Assembly: GCF_002584535.1 (NCBI RefSeq) | Contig: NZ_NUOT01000060.1 | Location: forward strand, 1-33,323 | From: Bacillus cereus | Lineage (GTDB): Bacteria > Bacillota > Bacilli > Bacillales > Bacillaceae_G | Reading direction: 5' to 3' | DNA: 33,323 nucleotides | Shown here: positions 1 through 8,781 of the stretch, one piece after another | Numbering within the stretch: position 1 is the first letter of the stretch | Layout of the letters: every line of letters begins with the position of its first letter | Notes under the pieces: generated by a model | The model's input: only the letters and a program-made list of their open reading frames with translations | Databases searched by the model: none | What the model was told of the DNA's origin: nothing | Program-made: the position numbers and the translations under genes

Positions 1-255
1 AATTTATCAGTCAATTTTCCAAAGAGAAACAGTCAAAAATTTAACTAATCACATTAAACTTTTGATTTTTATAGATAATCAGTGTAGTTAAATTGATATT
101 TGGGATACCGGTTATAAAATCTTATCCAAACAGAAACACTACTGACTAGAAATTTATATTAACAGCAAAATGATAACTGCGCTACAGGTTGAGTTTTTGT
201 AATTTAATAGAAATGATAATAAATTATGGGCTGTTTATATAACAAATTTTCAAGT

Positions 256-1524
256 TTAATTTAGAGAATTTTCAACTGATATTTTTAAATACTTTGCTGA
301 CATTTTATAAGCACGATTATCATAAAAATGGTTCCCTAGTTCAGTAGAAAGTTCTCGAACTAACGTATATTGTTTCTTTTCTAACCCCATTTCAATAGCT
401 TTTTGCATTTCTTTCTCATATCCATAATAATCACCACGTAATTTGAATATAGTCGCTTTGAAGCTATATAGCTGAACATGTGCGTAAGGGACATCTTGAA
501 CTGCTAAGATTTTAAATGCGTCATCCATAAGTCTATTAACCGTTTCCCAGTCTTTAAATTCTATGTAAATTTCTATTAAGCTACGTAATGTATAAACTTT
601 GTCTGCTTCGTTAGGAAGAAACTCGCTAAGTTGTAAGCTTTTTTCATAATATTTTATGGCATTGGTATAGTCTTTTAAACCTTGATATATTTTCGCATAA
701 TTATATAAAATTATAGGGAAATACATGGAATTATTAATAGCTTCCGCTCCAAGTTCTGCCTGTTTCAAAGTTTCAAGTGCTTTATCATGTAGCTTATCTA
801 AATGATATTGCAAGGCCAGAATTATTAGAACATCTATAACTCGGTCTTCCATATTTAATTTTTTATACAATTTGTATGCTTTGGTAGAGTACAAACGACT
901 AATATTTTGATCTTGATAAAGACGTTGTTTTATTATACTTAAATTATAATATACATCAGCGTGTTGTACACTTTCTTCTCCACCTAGTAAACTCTCTATT
1001 TGAACATAAATTTCTTGGGCTGTAATATTATCTTGTTTGTTATAGTAATAAAGACCACGGGCCATTAAGTAGTATATGAAATCATCATTATGTTTGGTTT
1101 CGACTTGATTGGGAATTAATTGTGAAGCCCGTTCTACAATAGATTCTATATATGTTAAGTTATTATTTCGAGCATGATAGTATATTAAAGTACCATAAGC
1201 CTTAAGCAGTAAGGGAATTGAGGTTGTTTCACGAACATAAAGTTCTAATAATGATAAATCTTTTTCAGATATAATTTTTTCATTTTTATACTTTTCACAT
1301 ATATGAAGAAGTTTAGGTTCTACATCCTCATGATCCGCATCTACAAGAAATTTATAATCAACATCTAGCTTTTGAGAAATCTTTTCTAAAAAAGAAGTTG
1401 AAGGTTTAATTTGTCCATTTTCAATTCTACTTAAATAAGTTATAGAACATATCCCTGATACTAATTCTCCCTGCGTGAATTTTTTATGTATACGTATTTG
1501 TCTAATACGTTCACCTATGTTCAT
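256..1524 (-). CDS. NprR-like RNPP-family transcriptional regulator (XRE HTH plus TPR)
   Basis: 422 residues from the chosen start. The N-terminus (MNIGERIRQIRIHKKFTQGE) is an XRE-type helix-turn-helix over residues 1-60. The rest is alpha-helical with TPR-like repeats, for example the AIKYYEKSLQLSEF segment. Fold order and length match peptide-responsive RNPP regulators, and NprR of the B. cereus group (about 423 residues) is the closest I recall. Such proteins bind DNA through the HTH and a short imported signalling peptide through the TPR groove. The reading frame extends 23 codons further upstream, but family starts align with the ATG at 1522-1524, and GAGGAG lies 13 bases before it. NprR-type genes usually have their peptide gene directly downstream. 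The 255 bases left of the stop contain no ATG-started peptide ORF on this strand, so the partner is unknown. Family call is confident; identity as NprR itself is not. Confidence 0.85.
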   Translation of the reverse strand: MNIGERIRQIRIHKKFTQGELVSGICSITYLSRIENGQIKPSTSFLEKISQKLDVDYKFLVDADHEDVEPKLLHICEKYKNEKIISEKDLSLLELYVRETTSIPLLLKAYGTLIYYHARNNNLTYIESIVERASQLIPNQVETKHNDDFIYYLMARGLYYYNKQDNITAQEIYVQIESLLGGEESVQHADVYYNLSIIKQRLYQDQNISRLYSTKAYKLYKKLNMEDRVIDVLIILALQYHLDKLHDKALETLKQAELGAEAINNSMYFPIILYNYAKIYQGLKDYTNAIKYYEKSLQLSEFLPNEADKVYTLRSLIEIYIEFKDWETVNRLMDDAFKILAVQDVPYAHVQLYSFKATIFKLRGDYYGYEKEMQKAIEMGLEKKQYTLVRELSTELGNHFYDNRAYKMSAKYLKISVENSLN

Positions 1525-2215
1525 ATCTATATCTTCACTCCTCTTTTCGCATAACCTGATCTGATTCTTTTCGGGCGCTATTATATGTGTCATTCATTAT
1601 AATATATGCAGTGTTTTATCTGCAGATAGAGAAATAACATTATATATTTCCTTATACTTATCAGTCTAACTATGAAGGAAAGCTTGAATACAACGCAACT
1701 GTAACTAATTACTTTAATTATTAATACCTATTTGAATGTATATAGAATTCACATGCCCTATTTACTACCATCATTTCTCTCCCCCACTCATATTACTATA
1801 TTATACCAATTTACTGATGCTCACGCCTAACAAAATTCATCTTCCACCAATCTAATTTTATATAATCATTGTTTTACTTGTTTAGGTTCTGTTGCAAAAT
1901 TCCTTAACATCAAACTAGACGAGGAATTTGTGACTAACTATTATGCAACTATAAATATTTTTTCAATTCATTTAGCATCCTAAAATCACAATAAAATGAA
2001 TAATAAATGAATAAAACTAATTTGTATTATATAAATTCATCGCAATATTCGACTTCACAAAGACCGCTTAAATGTTGATATACAATTAATGACGATACTC
2101 ATTCAATTTGTTAGTATATAGAGGACTTAACCATGGATAAATAATAAATAATCTCATTTTTGAATTTATATTCATAACTAAGTATATCTCAACTATTTTC
2201 AGGAGGTTTTTTCGA
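1525..2215. other. Divergent intergenic region, no convincing gene
   Basis: AT-rich stretch of about 690 bases between the divergently read NprR-like regulator and the LysM hydrolase. I found no credible coding frame on either strand. It carries an IS6-family-like terminal repeat at 1885-1900, treated separately, and an AT-rich stretch near 2020-2040 that may hold the hydrolase promoter but shows no clear -35/-10 pair. Confidence 0.5.
1885..1900 (+). repeat. Solitary IS6-family-like terminal inverted repeat
   Basis: GGTTCTGTTGCAAAAT. The first 14 bases equal the terminal inverted repeat I remember for IS431/IS257-type IS6 elements. No transposase frame follows and no inverted partner (ATTTTGCAACAGAACC) was seen nearby, so this is at most a relic of an element end. 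A chance match to 14 bases is possible. Confidence 0.35.
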
Positions 2216-3013
2216 ATGAAGTTACATACGGTGAAAAATTTGCTACCTATATCTGCTGCAACAATTACACTAGTATCTAATCAAGGAACGGCTGATGCCG
2301 CAACGATTTATACTGTTAAAAAAAATGACACTCTCTCGGATATTAGCATCCGCTATGGAGTTTCAGTTCAAGCAATTAAACAAGCTAATAATAAGATGAA
2401 TGATCAAATTTATATTGGTGAACATTTAACTATCCCAGTCTCATCTCCATCAAGCGAGCCTACACCTCAAAAAGAGTTAGCAGCTTCAAATCATTCAGCT
2501 CAAGCTGTTTATCAGGTTCAACGGGGGGATACATTAGAAGCTATCGCAAAACGATACAATGTATCCGTACAATCAATTAGACAAGCTAACAATACAAACG
2601 GTGACCGAATTTATGCGGGTCAACACTTAATCATTACAACGGGCATTTCAGAACAAGAAGTAGACTTAATGGCTCGTTTAGTGACTGCAGAAGCAGGAGG
2701 GGAACCTTACGCTGGAAAAGTTGCAGTAGCAAAAGTTGTATTAAATCGTGTTGGTGCCACAGGATTTCCAAATACAATTACAGATGTTATTTATGAACCA
2801 ATTAAATATGGCTATGCATTTACACCTGTTACAGATGGAAGAATTAATCAACCAGCAACTCACGAAGCGAAGATGGCGGTTGAAGAAGCAATTTCTACTA
2901 AAGGAACTAATTCTGATTGGCTTTATTTTTATAATCCAAAAACCTCTACTGATAAATGGATTACCACACGCCAAACTGTTGCAGTAATCGGTAATCATGT
3001 GTTTGCTAAATAA
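2216..3013 (+). CDS. Secreted LysM-LysM-SleB-type cell wall hydrolase
   Basis: 265 residues. A signal peptide (about residues 1-28, ending ADAA) is followed by two LysM domains: YTVKKNDTLSDISIRYGVS at about 32-75 and YQVQRGDTLEAIAKRYNVS at about 99-142. The C-terminus, from about residue 146 on, is a Hydrolase_2 domain as in spore-cortex hydrolases SleB/CwlJ: LMARLVTAEAGGEPYAGKVA, then VAKVVLNR. The expected activity is peptidoglycan cleavage (lytic transglycosylase type) outside the membrane, with LysM anchoring to glycan. AGGAGG lies 9 bases before the ATG. It is monocistronic and convergent with the collagenase. SleB proper carries a PG_binding_1 domain rather than LysM, so this is a relative, not SleB. 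Whether it acts in spores or growing cells cannot be told from sequence. Confidence 0.9.
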   Translation: MKLHTVKNLLPISAATITLVSNQGTADAATIYTVKKNDTLSDISIRYGVSVQAIKQANNKMNDQIYIGEHLTIPVSSPSSEPTPQKELAASNHSAQAVYQVQRGDTLEAIAKRYNVSVQSIRQANNTNGDRIYAGQHLIITTGISEQEVDLMARLVTAEAGGEPYAGKVAVAKVVLNRVGATGFPNTITDVIYEPIKYGYAFTPVTDGRINQPATHEAKMAVEEAISTKGTNSDWLYFYNPKTSTDKWITTRQTVAVIGNHVFAK

Positions 3014-3075
3014 AGAAATTTGTTTTTCTAGATTTGGCGTAACAAGTACATCATTTTAAAGAGGAAATAGAAACT

Positions 3076-3160
3076 TCGTGCTGTGCACGACCAACATTCA
3101 TCCCCTTCCTACCGCATGGACTATGTCCTGCACGCGCCCTAGGAAGGGGATTTCTGTTGG
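3076..3160. other. Structured inverted-repeat element, possibly a dispersed repeat or convergent terminator
   Basis: Three nested or adjacent hairpins in 85 bases between convergent genes. TCGTGC-TGT-GCACGA (3076-3090) is a perfect 6-bp stem. CCAACA (3091-3096) pairs with TGTTGG (3155-3160), and inside it TCCCCTTCCTA (3101-3111) pairs perfectly with TAGGAAGGGGA (3140-3150). The 28-base loop contains its own hairpin around GGAC-TAT-GTCC (3118-3128). It is GC-richer than its surroundings and has no long U-tract, so it is not an ordinary intrinsic terminator. The B. cereus group is known for bcr dispersed repeats. Membership of that set is a guess. Confidence 0.55.
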
Positions 3161-3172
3161 ATTTCTGTTAAA

Positions 3173-5809
3173 TTATTTTACCTCTACTGTATAATTCCCT
3201 GATCCACCGCCATATTTATATACACTTAAATAATATTTTCCTGGCTTCGCATTATAATTCCCGAGCAATTTATTTCCGTCACGTTTTGTTGGATAAGCGG
3301 CATAATTATTAAGATCTGACTCAGAATATAATACCCAGTTTAGCCCAATGTTTTGTTCATTCGTAACAGTAATCTGCAAGTCTTTCGGATCCTTTACATC
3401 AATAACAAACCGATCCGCTTGATCTTGATCACTTAGGCTACCTCGTAATACTGTGTTCAAAGATAGTGGATTCGCTGTATTAAATTCATTATTCGGTTCT
3501 TTTTCTACAGTAGTATCTTCTTCTGTATTCACTCCGCTAAACACAACGTCATATTCAAATTGTCCAGCGCTATTAACGCGGTAATTCACGAAATAAGCAG
3601 TCAATGTTTTGTATCCGCTCCACTCTTTTTCAGAAAGATGTTTCAGCATATCATTCGTTGCTTGATTCATCGTTTTCCAGTCCTCTATTTCTCCTTTTGA
3701 CGTACTTCCTGTATATGTTCCTTGCAGTGTAAATGTATTAAAGAATTGTGATTTATTCTTTGTTACCTTCACATCTTTTAACTTCGCTTCATTTGTGATA
3801 TCCGCTGTGACATCAGAAAGCGCTTTCGTTTTATGCTCCGCTAAATAATCATCTGATACTTGTGGAATTGTATACTTATCACGATTATCAATCAGCATTT
3901 GCATATAAGATTGGTAGTCTTCATTTAATTTACTATCTTTACTTAATGCAGAGCGGTACGCATCGTAATTTGTTACATCATTTGCACGAATTAAATCATG
4001 CACTTTATCGAACATCTCAGGGCGATTATTGTACATATAAGATTGCAATGCAAATGAATAGTTATAAAAATCCCATGTTCCATACTTCGCATTTAATGTT
4101 TGCTCTGCTGTGTATCGCTTAGCTGGATCATTAGATAATCCGCCAATTATACTTTTTCGTGGTACAACGCTATCTAATCGAGTTGAGCCTGCAAAGAACT
4201 CCGCATTTCCTTCTTCAAACCAAGTTAAGCGTTCATTTTGATACATATCACCTTGTCCCCATAATCCAGGAACTTCGTATCTTCCCTGTAAATAGTGTGT
4301 AAATTCATGACGGAATAATTCTTCTAAACTATAAATACTTTGCTGTGGTGTACGTTCATATGTAAAGAACGTTCCTGTTCCTTCAATGTAAATTCCACCA
4401 TTATTCGTTTCATAGCCGTACAATTGACGGTTAAATTGATATTCGTCCGGACTATTGTAAATGACCATCGTTAACACATCATCAGCATGTCCGTTTTCAA
4501 GCGGCTTATCACTACCAACTGTACGATAAAATTGAGAGCGTACTTCTTTTGCCGCCCAGTATAAACGTTTAATTTTCTCTTCACTAACTTTATCTCCCGC
4601 CTTAAAAACGATTGCCCCATCATCAAACGTATACGTTTTCGGTAAATATTTCTTCTTGCCATCTTCTCGAATTTGATCTAAATTTACTGTTTTTCCGTTC
4701 GCATCGACTCCGCCGTAATTTGTAGTAATTTGTTCTGCCGCAACAAAATATTGCTCCCCTAAATATGGATAAATCCGCATCGCTTCTGTAACAACTTGCT
4801 GTCCTTTTGCCTGTGTACTATGAAACTTTCCAAGCCGGCCAGCATAGTAAATTCCATTATTAATTAACCATCCGTTTTTGTCTGTTACCGTACCAATCAG
4901 TGCAAAGCGATTGATTTCATTAATAAAGTTATCGATGTTTCGATACCACATCGTATCTTTTGGTTCCTTGCCCGTAGCATACATATACGACTGAACTTCA
5001 TAATCAATCCCTTTCATCAACTCATATACAGCATCGCCTTTTGTTCTATCTTCAATGAAAGTTGTAAGATTATCGTTATATTGTTTGAAGATTTCACCCG
5101 CATATTGAATAACTTCAACATCAGCTGATGCATTTCCAATCAGCTTTCCATACGATGAAATAACTTTGTTTTGTTCTGGTGTACCAAGTTTAAAATTCGG
5201 ATTTTTTGCAATCGCTTTTAAAGCTGGTAAACATTTATCGTGATAGCTGCGCTCGTTTAGTTTGCTTAATTCATCATTATAAAAACCTAAATAAAATGCC
5301 GCACGTAGAGCTTCTGATAATGTCTCAATTCCTTTTGAATCATCTTTCGTATAAGCTTGTCCTTGTTCTGCTAGTTTATCAATGATCGCTTGCATCCGGC
5401 TATCATCTTGATAGAATTTCAAACTATCATTATTAAACTGAAATAATTCCGGAATTTGATACCATTTGATTGTCACAAGAAGGTCCGTTAATTCTTTGTT
5501 GCTTAATTGATTCAATTCAGCCATTGAATATTTTTTTTCTTCAACTAGTTGTTTAGCATTCTCTTTTGGCGCTGGCGGACGCTGCGATAAGTCTGCTGAC
5601 TTTAATCGTTTTGTGAAAGATGCATTTTCCTGTATGTTCGAAGGATGTGCCAACTCATCAACGGATTTCTGTATTCCTACCGGCTCCATTTGTAATACAT
5701 TCTTCATATTATTCTCTTTTGTTTCTGCTTGAATTTGCATTCCATTACAGGATATCGTAACAATCCCAACCCCAAGCATCAGTTTATAAAATTTCGAGTT
5801 TTTCGCCAT
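3173..5809 (-). CDS. colA: Secreted microbial collagenase (peptidase M9, ColA-type)
   Basis: 878 residues. The signal peptide is about residues 1-28. An N-terminal activator region (about 80-380, helical, M9N type) precedes the peptidase M9 catalytic domain. The zinc site is HEFTH at 501-505 with the third ligand expected at E533 in FEEGNAEFF, matching the roughly 32-residue spacing of clostridial collagenases. The C-terminus (about 765-878) is one pre-peptidase C-terminal (PPC) collagen-binding-like domain (EPNNEFNTANPL ... GNYTVEVK). I see no PKD domain, which larger clostridial and some Bacillus collagenases have. The role is extracellular degradation of native collagen. AAAGGGGG lies upstream of the ATG. 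In B. cereus colA is often PlcR-controlled, but I found no full PlcR box in the 550 bases upstream. Monocistronic. Confidence 0.95.
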   Translation of the reverse strand: MAKNSKFYKLMLGVGIVTISCNGMQIQAETKENNMKNVLQMEPVGIQKSVDELAHPSNIQENASFTKRLKSADLSQRPPAPKENAKQLVEEKKYSMAELNQLSNKELTDLLVTIKWYQIPELFQFNNDSLKFYQDDSRMQAIIDKLAEQGQAYTKDDSKGIETLSEALRAAFYLGFYNDELSKLNERSYHDKCLPALKAIAKNPNFKLGTPEQNKVISSYGKLIGNASADVEVIQYAGEIFKQYNDNLTTFIEDRTKGDAVYELMKGIDYEVQSYMYATGKEPKDTMWYRNIDNFINEINRFALIGTVTDKNGWLINNGIYYAGRLGKFHSTQAKGQQVVTEAMRIYPYLGEQYFVAAEQITTNYGGVDANGKTVNLDQIREDGKKKYLPKTYTFDDGAIVFKAGDKVSEEKIKRLYWAAKEVRSQFYRTVGSDKPLENGHADDVLTMVIYNSPDEYQFNRQLYGYETNNGGIYIEGTGTFFTYERTPQQSIYSLEELFRHEFTHYLQGRYEVPGLWGQGDMYQNERLTWFEEGNAEFFAGSTRLDSVVPRKSIIGGLSNDPAKRYTAEQTLNAKYGTWDFYNYSFALQSYMYNNRPEMFDKVHDLIRANDVTNYDAYRSALSKDSKLNEDYQSYMQMLIDNRDKYTIPQVSDDYLAEHKTKALSDVTADITNEAKLKDVKVTKNKSQFFNTFTLQGTYTGSTSKGEIEDWKTMNQATNDMLKHLSEKEWSGYKTLTAYFVNYRVNSAGQFEYDVVFSGVNTEEDTTVEKEPNNEFNTANPLSLNTVLRGSLSDQDQADRFVIDVKDPKDLQITVTNEQNIGLNWVLYSESDLNNYAAYPTKRDGNKLLGNYNAKPGKYYLSVYKYGGGSGNYTVEVK

Positions 5810-6168
5810 ACTATTGCCCCCTTTAATATTTTAAAAATTCAGTTTTTTTAGGATGAATCATTCAATCTGTCTATATTAAACAGTTTCCTATTAATACTAG
5901 TAAAAGTAGTGAGATAATGGTAAGTCACTTTTTTACTGTTAATAATACACCCTACTTATTTCTTAGAGCCCTTCCCCCTTCCTTACATTTAATACAAGCA
6001 AAAACTGTGCCAATGTTGTATCTTATGATTAAGAAACAATCCTTTATTAAGACTGTATAATAAATTATACACAAACAATTTAGTAATGTATAAATTGTTT
6101 GACATGAAATCCCCCTTTATAAGAACGCTTCTGATAAAAGATTCATTTTGTTTATATTCAAGTGAAAT
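5810..6168. other. Intergenic region upstream of the collagenase
   Basis: About 360 bases without a credible gene. It should contain the collagenase promoter, reading leftwards, but no strong -35/-10 pair stood out and no match to the PlcR palindrome TATGNAN4TNCATA was found. An 11-bp inverted repeat sits at 6072-6101. Confidence 0.5.
6072..6101. promoter_or_regulatory. 11-bp perfect inverted repeat, operator-like
   Basis: CAAACAATTTA (6072-6082) and TAAATTGTTTG (6091-6101) are exact reverse complements separated by 8 bases (GTAATGTA). The dyad lies about 260 bases upstream of the collagenase start. The arm length and spacer fit a dimeric repressor or activator site. No known regulator consensus was recognised. 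Confidence 0.4.
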
Positions 6169-6213
6169 AATAGTGAAAAGCAGCTCACAAATTGTAAGCC
6201 GCTTTTCACTATT
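6169..6213 (-). terminator. Intrinsic terminator after the lipoprotein/small membrane protein operon
   Basis: AATAGTGAAAAGC (6169-6181) pairs with GCTTTTCACTATT (6201-6213), with an inner stem around CTCACAAATTGTAAG. It overlaps the stop codon of the 53-residue gene. The 31-base core 6176-6206 differs at only two positions from the terminator at 8782-8812. Confidence 0.7.
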
Positions 6214-6370
6214 CCTTCATATTCCCGACTAAAAATCGGATCAATTCGTTATACTTCCCCTTGGATAGACTTCTTCTTTTAGAGGGCCTGCCTCTATTAA
6301 TTTGAATATAAATAACTCTATAGGGATATATCAAAAAGTAAGTGGTAATGAATCCTACAATAAAAATCAC
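6209..6370 (-). CDS. 53-residue hydrophobic small protein, coupled to the lipoprotein gene
   Basis: GTG start at 6368-6370 overlaps the lipoprotein stop (GTGA), and the frame stays open for 53 codons to TAG at 6209-6211. The translation begins MIFIVGFITTYFLIYPYRVI, one membrane span over about residues 1-22, then a basic stretch (NRGRPSKRRSLSKGKYN), then NELIRFLVGNMKE. A membrane span followed by a positive patch suggests the C-terminus is cytoplasmic. The intrinsic terminator begins at its stop codon, so the transcript appears to include it. A stop lies in frame just upstream, so GTG is the earliest start. The ribosome binding site is weak (AAGAG), consistent with translational coupling. No family recognised. 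It may be a real small protein or a lucky open frame; coupling and terminator position favour the former. Confidence 0.55.
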   Translation of the reverse strand: MIFIVGFITTYFLIYPYRVIYIQINRGRPSKRRSLSKGKYNELIRFLVGNMKE

Positions 6371-6714
6371 GCACTCTTATATTCTTCAACAATTTTATTT
6401 AGTTTTTCTATATCATTTATTAATTGATCTCTCAAGCCAGATTCCGCTGATTGCATAACGAGTTTTGATTGTACAGTTAGATCTTTTAATACTTCGCGGT
6501 CCTTTTCTTTTATGTTTTTGTTTCTGTATAATTCTTGTTTAATAGATTCCATTTTCTTATAGTATGCTTTCATACTATTAGATTCAGGAAACATTGAAGT
6601 AGCCTCTTTTAAAAGTCCTTGCATTTCAGCATCGAAAGCATTAATTTGTTTTGATGTTTTTGAACATCCAGTAACAAATAAAATAGTAAACATGATTAAC
6701 AATATTTTCTTCAT
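6367..6714 (-). CDS. Small lipoprotein of unknown function
   Basis: 115 residues. MKKILLIMFTILFVTGC is a type II signal peptide with lipobox FVTGC, so the mature protein should be lipid-anchored on the outer face of the membrane. The rest is helical and charged, likely coiled coil, without a recognised domain. An ATG two codons upstream has GGAGG only one base away. The ATG at 6712-6714 has it seven bases away and is preferred. The downstream 53-residue membrane protein overlaps its stop, suggesting a two-gene unit ending at the terminator at 6169-6213. Related small helical lipoproteins are common in Bacillus and mostly uncharacterised. Confidence 0.8.
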   Translation of the reverse strand: MKKILLIMFTILFVTGCSKTSKQINAFDAEMQGLLKEATSMFPESNSMKAYYKKMESIKQELYRNKNIKEKDREVLKDLTVQSKLVMQSAESGLRDQLINDIEKLNKIVEEYKSA

Positions 6715-6910
6715 TGTCATACCTCCGAAATTAACTAAAATAGTCTACTGTACCCTTTTTGAAGAAATCATCTTCCAGTAATATGAACGACTAGTATTTA
6801 GTTATTGTTTACTCTTAACTTATATAACATGTTAGAAAAGTTGATTTTATATAAAGTAGATGCGAAAAAATGACCTTTCCAATCTATTGTACAAATCATT
6901 ATGTTTGTTA

Positions 6911-7135
6911 TCATTTTTTATCTGTATGCATGTCGATTTTTTCATAGCAGCCATGCTTGACAACTTGACGAGATTCTATTTCTTCATATCCTTTAAGTTG
7001 CAAATCCTCTGAGATATCGACAATAATTGTATTGTTCAGAACACTAACTACATATCCAGTAAATTTTAAAGAAGCATCATCGCGATACGAAAAATGAACA
7101 AACTCCCCTTTTTTTACTGTTACTACTTTATCCAT
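6911..7135 (-). CDS. DUF2187 family protein (KOW/SH3-like small protein)
   Basis: 74 residues. The pattern KKGEFVHFSYRDD ... GYVVSVLNNTIIVDIS ... ESRQVVKHGCYEKI matches the DUF2187 small beta-barrel family of Bacillus as I remember it, where a G/V-rich core is followed by a conserved 'V.H..Y..I' end. Function is unknown for the family; the fold resembles KOW domains that touch nucleic acid. AAGGAGG lies upstream of the ATG. It stands alone between the lipoprotein and the AraC regulator, which reads away from it. Confidence 0.75.
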   Translation of the reverse strand: MDKVVTVKKGEFVHFSYRDDASLKFTGYVVSVLNNTIIVDISEDLQLKGYEEIESRQVVKHGCYEKIDMHTDKK

Positions 7136-7431
7136 AATAAAGCCTCCTTACTCCCCTTCATCTATTGCATTAACATGAATCGTTTCATTTGTTATGTTAT
7201 ATACTACATGAAACTTACTCATATCTTCTACTACAAAGCCCCACCAAATTACTCTAGTTCTTTTTGCTATTTTTACATAATAAAACTTCCATATAATAGC
7301 ACGTGAAAATTACTTTCCTGTAAGTATTATATTTTATTACTATAAAATTTATGGTATATTCTAAAGAAAAATAGTATTTTTAGAAAAAAATTCTATTTTT
7401 TAACTTTTATAAAAGAGGCGATCATTACAAT
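7136..7431. other. Divergent promoter region between DUF2187 gene and AraC regulator
   Basis: About 300 AT-rich bases between divergent genes. It must hold both promoters. Several TATAAA/TATATT-like -10 boxes lie at 7340-7365, but none has a convincing -35. No coding frame is supported. Confidence 0.4.
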
Positions 7432-8679
7432 ATGGCATTCACAAATCTAGTAGATTTAGAATATATTTGCAATCTTATTTTCAATCTATATGAATTATCC
7501 GTTTTATTTATAGATAGCAAAAAAAAGCTAAAATTAGAATTCTCCACAAATTCATTAAGTCATCCGCTTTATTCTAGGAAAGAAGAATTATTGAATCAAT
7601 TCTTCTCTGATCATGCTCCACACCAATTTCCAATTTTCCAAACCACAACTTCTCTGGAAAACTTCTTTTCAATAAACCTTTACACAGATAAGGGATTTAG
7701 CGGTGTAATCATTGTTGGTCCTTTCCTTTATTTCGAACTAACAGATAAATCAATTCATGGAATTCTTAATGACTTTAATATTTATAAAGGGCGAAACAAA
7801 ATCGTTCAATACTATCATTCTTTACCTGTAGTAAGTAGAGTGAAGATGATAAATATGAGTGCAATCTTTTATTACATGCTTTACCATCAAAAATTAGACA
7901 TAGTCGATATCCTACAACAAAATATATTACTTGTGGAAAGAAAAATTAGACTTGAATCACCTGATATACGTATATCAGAAACTCAAGAAAATGATGAAAA
8001 TAACGAAACGCCTGCTCCTCTTTTACTAGAAAAGACACTTCTGCAATTTATTAAGGAAGGAAAAAAGGATGAATTCCTAAAACATGCACAAGCATTATTT
8101 GAAACTGGAGAACTGAGAATACTATCTAAAACGAGTCAATTAAGAAGTCGAAAAAACCATGCTATCGCAGCTATAACACTTGGAACAAGAGCTGCTATAG
8201 AAGGTGGCATTTCTCCTGAAACTGCCTACACCCTCAGCAAGTTATATATTCAAAACCTTGAAGAGCTGAAAGAGAGCAAAGCTATTTATCAATTCATGAT
8301 CCAAGCTTTATGTGATCTAATAGAAGAAGTCGAAAAAGGGAATGAGCTCAAGTACTCAAAAACAATCAATGCTTGCCGAAACTATATTTTCACACATCTT
8401 TATGAGGAAATTACTCTCTCACAATTAGCAGAGTTCGTCTCTATGCATCCCAACTATTTATCCGTCCTTTTTAAAAAAGAAGTTGGAGTATCACTACGTG
8501 AATATATCCAGCGTGAAAAGATTGAAGAAGCAAAAAAGTTAATATTCTATACAAAACATTCCATGTCCGAAATCTATACCTTATTACATTTTTATGATCA
8601 AAGTTATTTTATAAAAGTATTCAAAAAGTTCACAGGCATGACACCGAGACAGTTTAAAAACAAGGGAGTTAAAATGTAG
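7432..8679 (+). CDS. AraC-family transcriptional regulator with uncharacterised N-terminal domain
   Basis: 415 residues. The C-terminal 100 residues are an AraC/XylS double helix-turn-helix: ITLSQLAEFVSMHPNYLSVLFKKEVGVSLREY is the first HTH, and HSMSEIYTLLHFYDQSYFIKVFKKFTGMTPRQFK is the second with the family signature. The first 300 residues are an unrecognised sensor-like region without membrane spans; GFSGVIIVGPF and similar segments suggest a PAS- or PocR-like fold, which is inference. Such regulators usually activate a nearby operon, but its neighbours read away or towards it and no target is evident. The ribosome site is modest (GAGG about 13 bases before ATG). The gene ends before the bidirectional terminator at 8782-8812. 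Confidence 0.85.
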   Translation: MAFTNLVDLEYICNLIFNLYELSVLFIDSKKKLKLEFSTNSLSHPLYSRKEELLNQFFSDHAPHQFPIFQTTTSLENFFSINLYTDKGFSGVIIVGPFLYFELTDKSIHGILNDFNIYKGRNKIVQYYHSLPVVSRVKMINMSAIFYYMLYHQKLDIVDILQQNILLVERKIRLESPDIRISETQENDENNETPAPLLLEKTLLQFIKEGKKDEFLKHAQALFETGELRILSKTSQLRSRKNHAIAAITLGTRAAIEGGISPETAYTLSKLYIQNLEELKESKAIYQFMIQALCDLIEEVEKGNELKYSKTINACRNYIFTHLYEEITLSQLAEFVSMHPNYLSVLFKKEVGVSLREYIQREKIEEAKKLIFYTKHSMSEIYTLLHFYDQSYFIKVFKKFTGMTPRQFKNKGVKM

Positions 8680-8781
8680 ACAAAACTTAAAATTCCTCAT
8701 ATTACAATATCCCACACAATTAGTCCATATAGACTGTAATAAGGTGCATATCCATTTCAAAAAAGAGAAACACATTTATTA

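Noticed and set aside
1672-1704. 10-codon plus-strand frame (MKESLNTTQL) as an RNPP signalling peptide
   Set aside because: No ribosome site, no export signal, and on the wrong side and strand for this family; likely chance.
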